A DNA stretch of 5,608 nucleotides. Origin: Candidatus Borrarchaeota archaeon. Lineage in GTDB: Archaea > Asgardarchaeota > Sifarchaeia > Borrarchaeales > Borrarchaeaceae. The stretch is from NCBI GenBank assembly GCA_016840645.1, contig JAEORY010000296.1, positions 1 through 5,608 on the forward strand, written 5' to 3'. The position numbers and the translations under genes are program-made. Below are positions 1 to 5,571 of this stretch, piece after piece; positions within the stretch are counted from its first letter, which is position 1; the number at the start of each line of letters is the position of its first letter. The notes below the pieces were generated by a model, which saw only the letters and a list, made by a program, of their open reading frames with translations, was not told the origin of the DNA and did no database searches.

Positions 1-672
1 CCTCAGCAATATGCGATGGGAGATCAAAAAGTTCACTTTGATGGACCTAACAAATGGATTGTCGTTAATGAAGGTGAATTAACTGTAGATGTACAAACAG
101 ACATATATTCTGCATGGAAAGAATGGATAGTACAATTTGATAATTCAAAGTATGAGCAAGCCTTAACAGCTATTGGTGGTGACCCTATTACGGAAACAAC
201 TTCAGTGGGTATTACATACTTCTTAGAGAATGGGTGGAGAATTAAATTACCTGAAGCTGACGGTGACTATATTTTTGATGGAAATCTTTATACTCGTGAA
301 CCTGGACAAAGTCCATATGTTTCACCTATTGGAGATTTTGATACGACTGTTTCATTCAATAGATCGAATCTAGTTGATATTGTGACATCTACTGCTTCGT
401 TGACGAATACGGATATTACATCTATTGCTGCGGCTTCAGCTACAGCTGTTTGGGATAAACCTACTGCGGATATTATACTTGCTGGTTCAATTGGAGTCTA
501 TATCAAAACACAGCTTGCAAAAATTGATGGTATTTCTGGAGTTGATGCTAATACTGTTGCTGTTGCTGTTTGGGATGTATTATTAGATGACATTGCTTCA
601 AGTGATACATTCGGAGATCAGGTTAAGAATAAGCTGCTTACTAAAAACCAATTCCTTGCTCTTCAAGAGTAA
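1..672 (+). CDS. Putative phage virion protein with two VWD repeats, 5' partial
   Basis: The frame is open to the left edge (codons 1-15 read PQQYA). The first ATG is at 16, but the bases before it show no ribosome binding site, so the true start is probably outside the window. Numbering from that ATG, residues 7-40 contain FDGPNKWIVV and YSAWKEW, a pattern I recall from uncharacterised structural proteins of many tailed phages. Residues 63-106 look beta-rich (GWRI, GNLYTREPGQSP). Two repeats follow, at about 138-167 and 177-207, each with AVWD, then a G-rich turn (SIG or TFG), then an amphipathic stretch. The protein ends in KLLTKNQFLALQE. There is no signal peptide or membrane segment. T4 has portal gene 20 at this position, and this protein does not look like a portal. 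A role in the neck, tail or capsid surface is possible, but nothing in the sequence decides between them. The coding assignment is secure; the function is not known. Confidence 0.75.
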   Translation, partial: PQQYAMGDQKVHFDGPNKWIVVNEGELTVDVQTDIYSAWKEWIVQFDNSKYEQALTAIGGDPITETTSVGITYFLENGWRIKLPEADGDYIFDGNLYTREPGQSPYVSPIGDFDTTVSFNRSNLVDIVTSTASLTNTDITSIAAASATAVWDKPTADIILAGSIGVYIKTQLAKIDGISGVDANTVAVAVWDVLLDDIASSDTFGDQVKNKLLTKNQFLALQE

Positions 673-684
673 AAATTAGAAACA

Positions 685-692
685 AATAAATA
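685..692 (+). promoter_or_regulatory. Late promoter upstream of gene 67
   Basis: AATAAATA matches the NATAAATA late-promoter octamer of T4-like phages, which is read by the phage sigma factor gp55. It lies in a 50-base AT-rich gap, 30 bases before the ATG at 723. That is nearly the same spacing as the promoters of genes 22 and 23. There is no -35 box, as expected for this class. A is common in this gap, so chance similarity is possible; the matched spacing is the main support. Confidence 0.6.
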
Positions 693-722
693 AATTAATA
701 TAAACTAAACCAGGGTATAAAG

Positions 723-941
723 ATGTCTAAAGAAAAAATAGAAGAATTAGTTGAAAGCATTGTAGATAAAAAGCCCACAGAAACCACAACACTTTTCTCA
801 GAAGCCATTACTGACAAGATCAAGGAAAAGATTTTGGAAAGATCAGAGATTGTGGCTGAAAACTTCTTTGAAGTAGATTCAGATGATGAAGCTGAAGAAG
901 AAGTATCTGAAGATGATGAAAGCGAAGAGGATTCTGATTAA
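723..941 (+). CDS. 67: Prohead core protein gp67
   Basis: This 72-residue protein has an N-terminal helical part (1-50) and a strongly acidic tail in which 15 of residues 51-72 are Asp or Glu. T4 gp67 is 80 residues and has the same layout: a short helical start with an LF.EA motif (here LFSEA, 24-28), an I.xA.NF motif before the tail (here IVAENFF, 43-49), then a run of D and E. In T4, gp67 is a component of the prohead core that helps set head shape and is cut by the gp21 protease. Several (L/I)xE sites fit that fate (IEE 6-8, LVE 9-11, ILE 37-39). The start is supported by AGGG at 712-715, seven bases before the ATG. The stop overlaps the next start by one base (TAATG), suggesting translational coupling. 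The assignment rests on layout, motifs and synteny. Confidence 0.85.
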   Translation: MSKEKIEELVESIVDKKPTETTTLFSEAITDKIKEKILERSEIVAENFFEVDSDDEAEEEVSEDDESEEDSD

Positions 942-1912
942 TGGCAGAAAAGACAGCTGATACTGGATACTATCCAAAATCAGGTGATGAGCTAAGATTT
1001 TATCTCAAGCATCTGATTAAGAAATTAAAACTTAGTGACCCTGCCAAGAATGATATTCAATTCGATGGCGGCACTAAGCCTATTGACCGCAAGAAAGATA
1101 GACACGGTTATATGCCTGGCGAAGATCAAAAGGTTTATGAAAATGTCTTCTACAATGATCCTGTAAAGAAAAAGAGACAACAGGGAAAAGATTGGCACTC
1201 AAAGCCTGCTGATACTTCCAAAATGTCATTGTCTGGAAATCGTCTCAAAAAAGCCGTAGAAGCACACAAGAAAGAATACAGAGCTGATCCTGACAAGTAT
1301 GCCCGCAAGATGAATGAAGGTGATGTTGTATCTTTAGACAAAGCAAGACGAGAAAAAAGTGGCCATCCAGAATATGTAATGCATAATGGTGCTAAACATA
1401 AGGTTATCAAAGTTCATCCACCTGAAAATTATAAAGGCACAACCAAATATACTCTTGCTAAAGCTCATGTTCAAAGAGGTAGTTCACATTCTTGGCCTAA
1501 GAAAGTTGAAGCATCAGAAACTACACCAATTAAAGAGGAAACAATGAAATCATTAGCCGACGTTCTTGGAGAATCAGTCTCTGATCTTATCAATGAAGAA
1601 AGAAAAGTTTCTTCAGGTGCCACAAAAGCATTTTTAAACAAAGAAAAGTTTAAAAACAAAAACACACATGTACATGATGATGATGGCGTTCATGTGATGA
1701 AGCTTCATGGAAATATTATCGCAAAACATCATCCAGATGGTAAAGTTGAAGTTTCTCATGCTGGTTGGGGAACAAAAACAACCAAAGAGAGACTTAACAG
1801 TATTGCTGGTGCAGTAGGTGCAAATAGATTTTCGACAAGAAAACATGAACTACATCACGGTGATACTCCAATTGATTCAAAAGATTGGATTACTCTTAGA
1901 AAAGGTAGCTAA
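941..1912 (+). CDS. Basic two-module protein in the gp68 slot, putative prohead core or internal head protein
   Basis: This 323-residue protein is rich in Lys and His. By hand count it has 64 K/R against 45 D/E, and most of the excess lies in residues 1-200. It follows gp67 directly, where T4 has core protein gp68 (141 residues), but I see no clear gp68 similarity. Residues 1-190 are a basic region I do not recognise (GYYPKSGDELRFYLKHLIKKL at 9-29; AKHKVIKVHPPENYK at 151-165). Residues 190-220 form a linker with protease-type sites (IKE 197-199, LGE 209-211). Residues about 249-320 resemble a small phage domain I recall from standalone hypothetical proteins, with the pattern LHGN.IA...G.V..S.AGW.T.TT.ERLN; here LHGNIIA is 255-261, AGW 274-276 and TTKERLN 280-286. 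GAGG at 927-930, ten bases before the ATG, supports the start. A packaged or core protein processed by gp21 is plausible from position, charge and linker sites, but this is inference. Confidence 0.7.
   Translation: MAEKTADTGYYPKSGDELRFYLKHLIKKLKLSDPAKNDIQFDGGTKPIDRKKDRHGYMPGEDQKVYENVFYNDPVKKKRQQGKDWHSKPADTSKMSLSGNRLKKAVEAHKKEYRADPDKYARKMNEGDVVSLDKARREKSGHPEYVMHNGAKHKVIKVHPPENYKGTTKYTLAKAHVQRGSSHSWPKKVEASETTPIKEETMKSLADVLGESVSDLINEERKVSSGATKAFLNKEKFKNKNTHVHDDDGVHVMKLHGNIIAKHHPDGKVEVSHAGWGTKTTKERLNSIAGAVGANRFSTRKHELHHGDTPIDSKDWITLRKGS
1544..1912 (+). other. Candidate internal in-frame start giving a 122-residue C-terminal product
   Basis: Codon 202 of the preceding gene is an ATG at 1544, preceded by AAAGAGGAA with a five-base gap from GAGG (1535-1538). 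This Shine-Dalgarno match is at least as good as those of the annotated starts. The product would begin MKSLADVLGE followed by S. That resembles the short N-terminal capsid-targeting peptides of T4 internal proteins (MKTYQEFIAE then A), which gp21 removes after (L/I)xE. It would carry the whole LHGN/TTKERLN domain. The same bases also encode a linker of the long protein, so the start may not be used. Confidence 0.35.
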
Positions 1913-1914
1913 TA

Positions 1915-2274
1915 ATGGCGATTACTTATTTAAAGAATGCAGCAAATTTAAATGTAGTTGTACATGCTGATGCTACTGGTTCGATAGTTCTAACTGGTAA
2001 CGATTCAGTTAGTAACATTGCCAGCCCTGGTGAAACTATTATTGGTACTACTATTAGACAAGTTTGGGCGGGATCCAATAATTTATGGACAGTTACTAAA
2101 GGTAATTCATCAGTTAATTCTGTTATAGGTGTTTGGGATTCTACTGGTTGGTATGATTATGCTGGTAATGGATGTGCAATTAACATTGAAGAAGGCGGCG
2201 AAAATCTTTATTTCACTCTTGGCGGTGGTTCTGGATATATCATGTTAGATATTAAGAAAGTAACAGGCCCATGA
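1915..2274 (+). CDS. Small beta-rich protein, putative virion component, unknown function
   Basis: This 119-residue protein has no charge extremes, signal peptide or membrane segment. It is rich in G, S, T, N, V and I, with alternating patterns typical of a beta sandwich (NVVVHADATGSIVLTG at 13-28; TIRQVWAG 46-53; LWTVTKGN 57-64; GVWDSTGWYDYAGNG 72-86; YIMLDIKKVTG 108-118). I recall short proteins beginning MA.TYLKN with a W.V..GN and D..G..D..GNG pattern in structural regions of marine T4-like phages, but their role is not known to me. It starts two bases after the preceding stop; AAGG at 1902-1905, nine bases upstream, is the ribosome site. Its stop overlaps the protease start (ATGA). T4 has no gene here between 68 and 21. 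Its place among head genes makes a head decoration or accessory protein the leading guess, with no direct proof. Confidence 0.65.
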   Translation: MAITYLKNAANLNVVVHADATGSIVLTGNDSVSNIASPGETIIGTTIRQVWAGSNNLWTVTKGNSSVNSVIGVWDSTGWYDYAGNGCAINIEEGGENLYFTLGGGSGYIMLDIKKVTGP

Positions 2275-2927
2275 AACTAATTAGAGAAGAAATACACGAC
2301 ATAGAAGTTCTTACTGAAAATATTGACGGTAAGAAGAATATGTTTTTAGAAGGCATCTTTATGCAAAGTGTGCCTAACAAAAACGGTCGTGTTTATCCAA
2401 TGGAAACTTTGGTTAACGAAGTTAACAGATATATCAAAGAAAAAGTCTCTACAAAAAGATCATACGGTGAACTAGGACATCCCAAAGGTCCTCAAATCAA
2501 TCTAGATCGTATCTCCCACATTGTTGAAAGCTTAAAACCTGATGGTAAAAATATCATCGGAAGAGCCAAGCTTACTGAAACTCCAATGGGTAATATTGCT
2601 AAAGGAATAATCGAATCTGGCGGTCAATTAGGAATGTCTTCTCGTGGACTAGGTTCTCTTAAGAAATTAGATGATGGACTTTTAGAAGTCCAAGATGATT
2701 TTAAGCTGATTACTGCTGCTGATATTGTTGCTGATCCATCAGCGCCAGATGCTTTTGTTAATGGAATCATGGAAAATGTTGAATGGGTTTTCAAAAATGG
2801 TGAATGGATAGCAGAAGCTGCTGAACCTATTCAGAAATCATTAAAGAAAATGTCTAGAAGACAACTTGAAGAAAGCAAAATTAGAGTTTTTGAACATTTT
2901 CTTAATGAAATTTCAAAAACTAAATAA
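2271..2927 (+). CDS. 21: Prohead core maturation protease gp21
   Basis: This is the serine protease of T4-like proheads (peptidase family S80, herpesvirus assemblin-like fold). It cuts scaffold, core proteins and the gp23 N-terminus after (L/I)xE during head maturation. Its 218 residues compare with 212 in T4. Visible family landmarks are LEGIFMQ (26-32), NGRVYP (38-43), GELGHP (66-71) with catalytic His70 (T4 His85), TPMGNIAKGIIESGG (104-118), GMSSRGLGS (121-129) with catalytic Ser123 (T4 Ser140), and ADIVADPSAPDAF (150-162), where D151 and the DPSAPDA block are conserved. All key residues are present, so the enzyme should be active. The start overlaps the previous stop as ATGA. The only ribosome-site match is AGG at 2265-2267, three bases away, which suggests coupling to the upstream gene and modest output. 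The C-terminal tail (about 185-218) is basic and helical. I am sure of the family. Confidence 0.96.
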   Translation: MKLIREEIHDIEVLTENIDGKKNMFLEGIFMQSVPNKNGRVYPMETLVNEVNRYIKEKVSTKRSYGELGHPKGPQINLDRISHIVESLKPDGKNIIGRAKLTETPMGNIAKGIIESGGQLGMSSRGLGSLKKLDDGLLEVQDDFKLITAADIVADPSAPDAFVNGIMENVEWVFKNGEWIAEAAEPIQKSLKKMSRRQLEESKIRVFEHFLNEISKTK

Positions 2928-2928
2928 A

Positions 2929-2936
2929 CATAAATA
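2929..2936 (+). promoter_or_regulatory. Late promoter of gene 22
   Basis: CATAAATA matches the NATAAATA late octamer. It begins two bases after the protease stop and ends 33 bases before the ATG of gene 22. It would let the scaffold be made at a level independent of the upstream run. Expected transcript start is about six bases downstream of the octamer, by analogy with T4. Confidence 0.75.
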
Positions 2937-2969
2937 ATTGTAAAATTACCTAAAAAGGACTTTACTAAT

Positions 2970-4067
2970 ATGGCTACTAAGAAACAAGAAAAAGAAGTTT
3001 TTGAAAATGAAGCTCTTTTAGATAACGAAGAAGAGTTTTCTAATGACGAAGAAAACTTTGACAATGAATACAATTCTGAAGAAGAGCTAGAAGAAATGGA
3101 TCTCGATGCACAAAACAGTGGCACAGACGCTGCCGCTACATTGGCTCCAAACGGCACTAAAGCTGAAAAAATGAATACCCTAATGAATGCTATGTCAGGC
3201 ATGAGTGGCGGTGACATGCTTAAATTCTGGGATATGGTATTAGCTGCTGCACAAGAGTTTCCACAAAAGATTCCTGATGGTGCTGCTGCACAAAACAAGT
3301 CATCTATTGATGCTAAGGGTTCTCCAATTAAAGAAGACCTAGAAGTTCTTTGGGGTGACGATCAGGAATTGTCAGAAGAATTTAAGGACAAGATGTCCAC
3401 TTTATTTGAGGCTTCTGTAGAATCAAGAGTACTTGTCGAAAAGGCAAGACTTGAAGAAGAATATGAAAATGCTCTACAAGAGCAAGTTGAAGATATCACA
3501 GAAGATTTAGTTGAAAAAGTAGATCAGTATCTTGATTATGTTGCTGAAGAATGGATGAATGAAAATAAGGTAGCTGTTGAAAATTCTCTAAGAACAACAC
3601 TAGCTGAAGATTTCATCACTGATCTCGGTGATCTATGCCGCAAGTATAATCTAGATTTACCTGAAGGTCAAGACGATATCGTTGAAGACCTTGTGGCAAA
3701 GGTAGATGAACTTGAAGAAAAGCTTAATGAATCTGAAGCTAAGAATATTGACATGTATGAATCAATTAGAGAGTACGAAAAGTCAAATCTAATTGAAAGT
3801 GTTGCAGACACACTATCTCCTATTCATACAAAGAAGTTTGTTACTCTAGCCGAAAACATCGAATACGATCCTTCAGACAATGAAGGATTCCTAAAGAAGC
3901 TTTCTTACATTAAAGAAGGATTTTTTGAGAAGGCTCCAAAAACAAAGTCTACTCAATTAATCAGTGAGCAAATTGCTGAAGACGCTGAAGAAAGTGATGA
4001 AAAAGCATTTATCGACCCTGCGGTGAAGACTGTTTACAATGCAATTTCTAGAACAGTTAAAAGATAA
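2970..4067 (+). CDS. 22: Prohead scaffold protein gp22
   Basis: This is the main scaffold of the T4-like prohead core, degraded by gp21 before DNA packaging. The protein has 365 residues, against 269 in T4. Residues 130-230 match the T4 scaffold core as I recall it: ELSEEFKDKMSTLFEASV, then a charged helical coiled-coil stretch (154-190), then YVAEEWMNENKVAVENSL (190-207) and a YNLDLPE segment (226-232). A second helical stretch (235-272) and a C-terminal end, AFIDPAVKTVYNAISRTVKR, also fit. Many (L/I)xE sites are present (LVE 155, LEE 161, LAE 211, LPE 230, LNE 252, LIE 274, LAE 293, IAE 335), as expected for a protein cut into small peptides. Residues 1-130 are extra compared with T4: a very acidic start (7-46), then a hydrophobic Met-rich helix (about 69-97). 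AAGGA at 2955-2959, ten bases before the ATG, supports the start. Its own late promoter precedes it. Confidence 0.93.
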   Translation: MATKKQEKEVFENEALLDNEEEFSNDEENFDNEYNSEEELEEMDLDAQNSGTDAAATLAPNGTKAEKMNTLMNAMSGMSGGDMLKFWDMVLAAAQEFPQKIPDGAAAQNKSSIDAKGSPIKEDLEVLWGDDQELSEEFKDKMSTLFEASVESRVLVEKARLEEEYENALQEQVEDITEDLVEKVDQYLDYVAEEWMNENKVAVENSLRTTLAEDFITDLGDLCRKYNLDLPEGQDDIVEDLVAKVDELEEKLNESEAKNIDMYESIREYEKSNLIESVADTLSPIHTKKFVTLAENIEYDPSDNEGFLKKLSYIKEGFFEKAPKTKSTQLISEQIAEDAEESDEKAFIDPAVKTVYNAISRTVKR

Positions 4068-4072
4068 TATAC

Positions 4073-4080
4073 GATAAATA
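4073..4080 (+). promoter_or_regulatory. Late promoter of gene 23
   Basis: GATAAATA matches the NATAAATA late octamer, in the 45-base gap between genes 22 and 23 and 32 bases before the gene 23 ATG. T4 gene 23 is likewise driven by its own strong late promoter. The predicted leader is short, about 25 bases, and A-rich, with GGAG at 4098-4101. Confidence 0.78.
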
Positions 4081-4112
4081 AAAAAAACCAAACAAATGGA
4101 GTAAAACTAAAA

Positions 4113-5495
4113 ATGCTAAATGAAGAACTTACAAAAAAGTGGGCGCCTATTCTAGAACATGAAGACCTTGGAGACATTAAGGATGTCCACCGCAGAAACG
4201 TAACAGCTTGGATGCTTGAGAATACAGCTAAGGCTCTTACGGAAGAATCAAGACAACTTAACAGTAAGAGCTACGGACTACTTGGAGAAGCTACAGCCCC
4301 AACTAACATCATGGGTGCTTCTGACTCTCAAGGTACAGGTCCTGTTGAAATTTTCGACCCGGTTCTTATTTCGCTAGTTAGACGTGCAATGCCTAACCTA
4401 ATTGCATATGACATTTGTGGCGTTCAGCCAATGACAGGTCCAACAGGACTTATCTTTGCGATGCGTGCCCGTTATTCTAATCAGGCTGGCGATGAAACAT
4501 TCTATAACGAAGTGAATACTCACTTCTCAACAGTAGCTGGCGGTGCTAACACTCTAGGTGACAAGCACGTTGGTACTATTCCTGGTAATAACACAGTTTC
4601 AGCTAACCTTGCAGAAACTGGCCTTTACAACTATGCAGATGGTATGAGCACAGCCCAAGCAGAACAGCTTGGTGACTCTGGTAACTCTGCATGGCCAGAA
4701 ATGGCTTTCTCGATTGAGAAGGTTACTGTAGCTGCGAAGTCTCGCGCTCTAAAGGCAGAATATTCGATGGAACTTGCTCAGGATCTTAAGGCTGTTCACG
4801 GTCTAGATGCTGAGTCAGAACTTTCAAATATTCTAAGTTCTGAAATTCTTGCTGAAATCAATCGTGAAGTTGTTCGCACAATCAACGTAACAGCAAAGCA
4901 AGGTTCTCGTGAAAACGTTACAACTGCTGGTTTCTTCGATCTAGACACAGACTCAAACGGTCGTTGGGCTGTTGAAAAGTTCAAGGGTCTAATGTTCCAT
5001 CTTGAAAGAGAAGCTAACAGAATTGCAAAAGAAACTCGTAGAGGTAAGGGTAATCTTATCATCTGCTCCTCTGACGTAGCTTCTGCTCTTCAAATGGCTG
5101 GTGTTTTAGATTACGCTCCTGCTCTAAACTCAAACAATCTACAAGTTGACGACACAGGTAATACATTTGCTGGTGTTCTAAACGGTAGATTCCGTGTTTA
5201 CATTGACCCATATGCTGACGGTCTATTAGGCGGCTTTGCTGGTCTAAACTACTGCACCGTTGGATATAAGGGATCAAGTGCAATGGATGCTGGATTATTC
5301 TATTGCCCATATGTACCACTACAAATGGTACGTGCAGTTGATCACGATACATTCCAACCAAAAATTGGATTCAAGACACGTTATGGAATGGTAGCAAATC
5401 CATTCAATGACGGTGCCACAGCTGCTGGTACTGGTGCTCTTACTAAGGATACTAATGTATACTACAGAAGAACACTTGTCAAGAATCTAATGTAA
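4113..5495 (+). CDS. 23: Major capsid protein gp23
   Basis: This is the main shell protein of the T4-like head (HK97 fold), assembled on the gp22 core and trimmed by gp21. It has 460 residues against 521 in T4, close to the size usual in marine T4-like phages. Conserved blocks are WAPILEHEDLGDIKD (10-24), RRAMPNLIAYDICGVQPMTGP (90-110), FAMRARY (115-121), the long helix-rich stretch AAKSRALKAEYSMELAQDLK then HGLDAESEL (207-237), and the family signature DAGLFYCPYVPLQ, then FQPKIGFKTRYGMVANPF (392-431). LLGE then A at 56-60 is the likely maturation cut, leaving about 401 residues. GGAG at 4098-4101, eleven bases before the ATG, is the ribosome site. Its leucine codons are almost all CTA or CTT, unlike the first gene in the window, consistent with very high expression. 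It is followed by a strong terminator. I see no intron or insertion. Confidence 0.98.
   Translation: MLNEELTKKWAPILEHEDLGDIKDVHRRNVTAWMLENTAKALTEESRQLNSKSYGLLGEATAPTNIMGASDSQGTGPVEIFDPVLISLVRRAMPNLIAYDICGVQPMTGPTGLIFAMRARYSNQAGDETFYNEVNTHFSTVAGGANTLGDKHVGTIPGNNTVSANLAETGLYNYADGMSTAQAEQLGDSGNSAWPEMAFSIEKVTVAAKSRALKAEYSMELAQDLKAVHGLDAESELSNILSSEILAEINREVVRTINVTAKQGSRENVTTAGFFDLDTDSNGRWAVEKFKGLMFHLEREANRIAKETRRGKGNLIICSSDVASALQMAGVLDYAPALNSNNLQVDDTGNTFAGVLNGRFRVYIDPYADGLLGGFAGLNYCTVGYKGSSAMDAGLFYCPYVPLQMVRAVDHDTFQPKIGFKTRYGMVANPFNDGATAAGTGALTKDTNVYYRRTLVKNLM
4281..4292 (+). other. Predicted gp21 cleavage site in gp23
   Basis: The codons encode L57-G58-E59-A60, preceded by L56. It fits the (L/I)xE rule of the T4 prohead protease. 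Its position after residue 59 is close to the T4 gp23 cut after residue 65. The removed peptide would hold the charged, helical N-terminal 59 residues. The other nearby matches, LNE (2-4) and ILE (13-15), are too close to the terminus to match the known T4 cut. Confidence 0.7.
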
Positions 5496-5519
5496 GTTAT
5501 CGCTTACAATTTGATTTAC

Positions 5520-5546
5520 GGGAGAGTCTTCGGACTCTCCCTTTTT
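5520..5546 (+). terminator. Rho-independent terminator after gene 23
   Basis: A perfect nine-base stem (GGGAGAGTC with GACTCTCCC) closes on the extra-stable C(TTCG)G tetraloop and is followed directly by five T. It begins 25 bases after the gene 23 stop. A weaker six-base hairpin (TGTAAG with CTTACA, 5491-5508) overlaps the stop codon just upstream and may help protect the 3' end, though this could be chance. No other stem of this quality was seen in the window. Confidence 0.93.
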
Positions 5547-5563
5547 GTTAAACTCACAAAGTT

Positions 5564-5571
5564 AATAAATA
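5564..5571 (+). promoter_or_regulatory. Late promoter for the gene beyond the right edge
   Basis: AATAAATA matches the late octamer and lies 18 bases after the terminator's T run. No ATG occurs between it and the window end (5608). With the 30-33 base spacing of the other promoters, the start would fall at or just past the edge. T4 has vertex protein gene 24 in this place, but the downstream gene cannot be seen here. Confidence 0.62.

Noticed and set aside
689..696. AATAAATT as a second late promoter
   Set aside because: It overlaps the better match at 685-692 and departs from the octamer at its last base.
1150..1846. Three minus-strand reading frames of 64-86 residues
   Set aside because: They are shadows of the Lys-rich + strand gene. 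Their Phe, Leu, Ser and Cys-rich products reflect its AAA/AAG/GAA codons.
2200..2214. ENLYF in the 119-residue protein, like the TEV protease site
   Set aside because: The next residues are T-L, not Q-G/S, and no such protease is relevant here; coincidence.
2831..3298. 155-residue reading frame on the minus strand
   Set aside because: It lies opposite the end of gene 21 and the start of gene 22. Its Ser/Phe-rich protein is the mirror of GAA/GAT-rich acidic codons. It has no ribosome site, and both + strand genes are well supported.
4096..4104. ATG-GAG-TAA minimal reading frame overlapping the gene 23 ribosome site
   Set aside because: Two codons that arise from the GGAG site itself next to A-rich leader sequence; no evidence of a leader-peptide control.
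4796..5361. Two minus-strand reading frames of 88 and 100 residues
   Set aside because: They lie fully inside the highly conserved gene 23, with no family features and no promoter.
4113..5495. Possible intron, homing endonuclease or frameshift in gene 23
   Set aside because: The frame runs unbroken through all conserved blocks with expected spacing.
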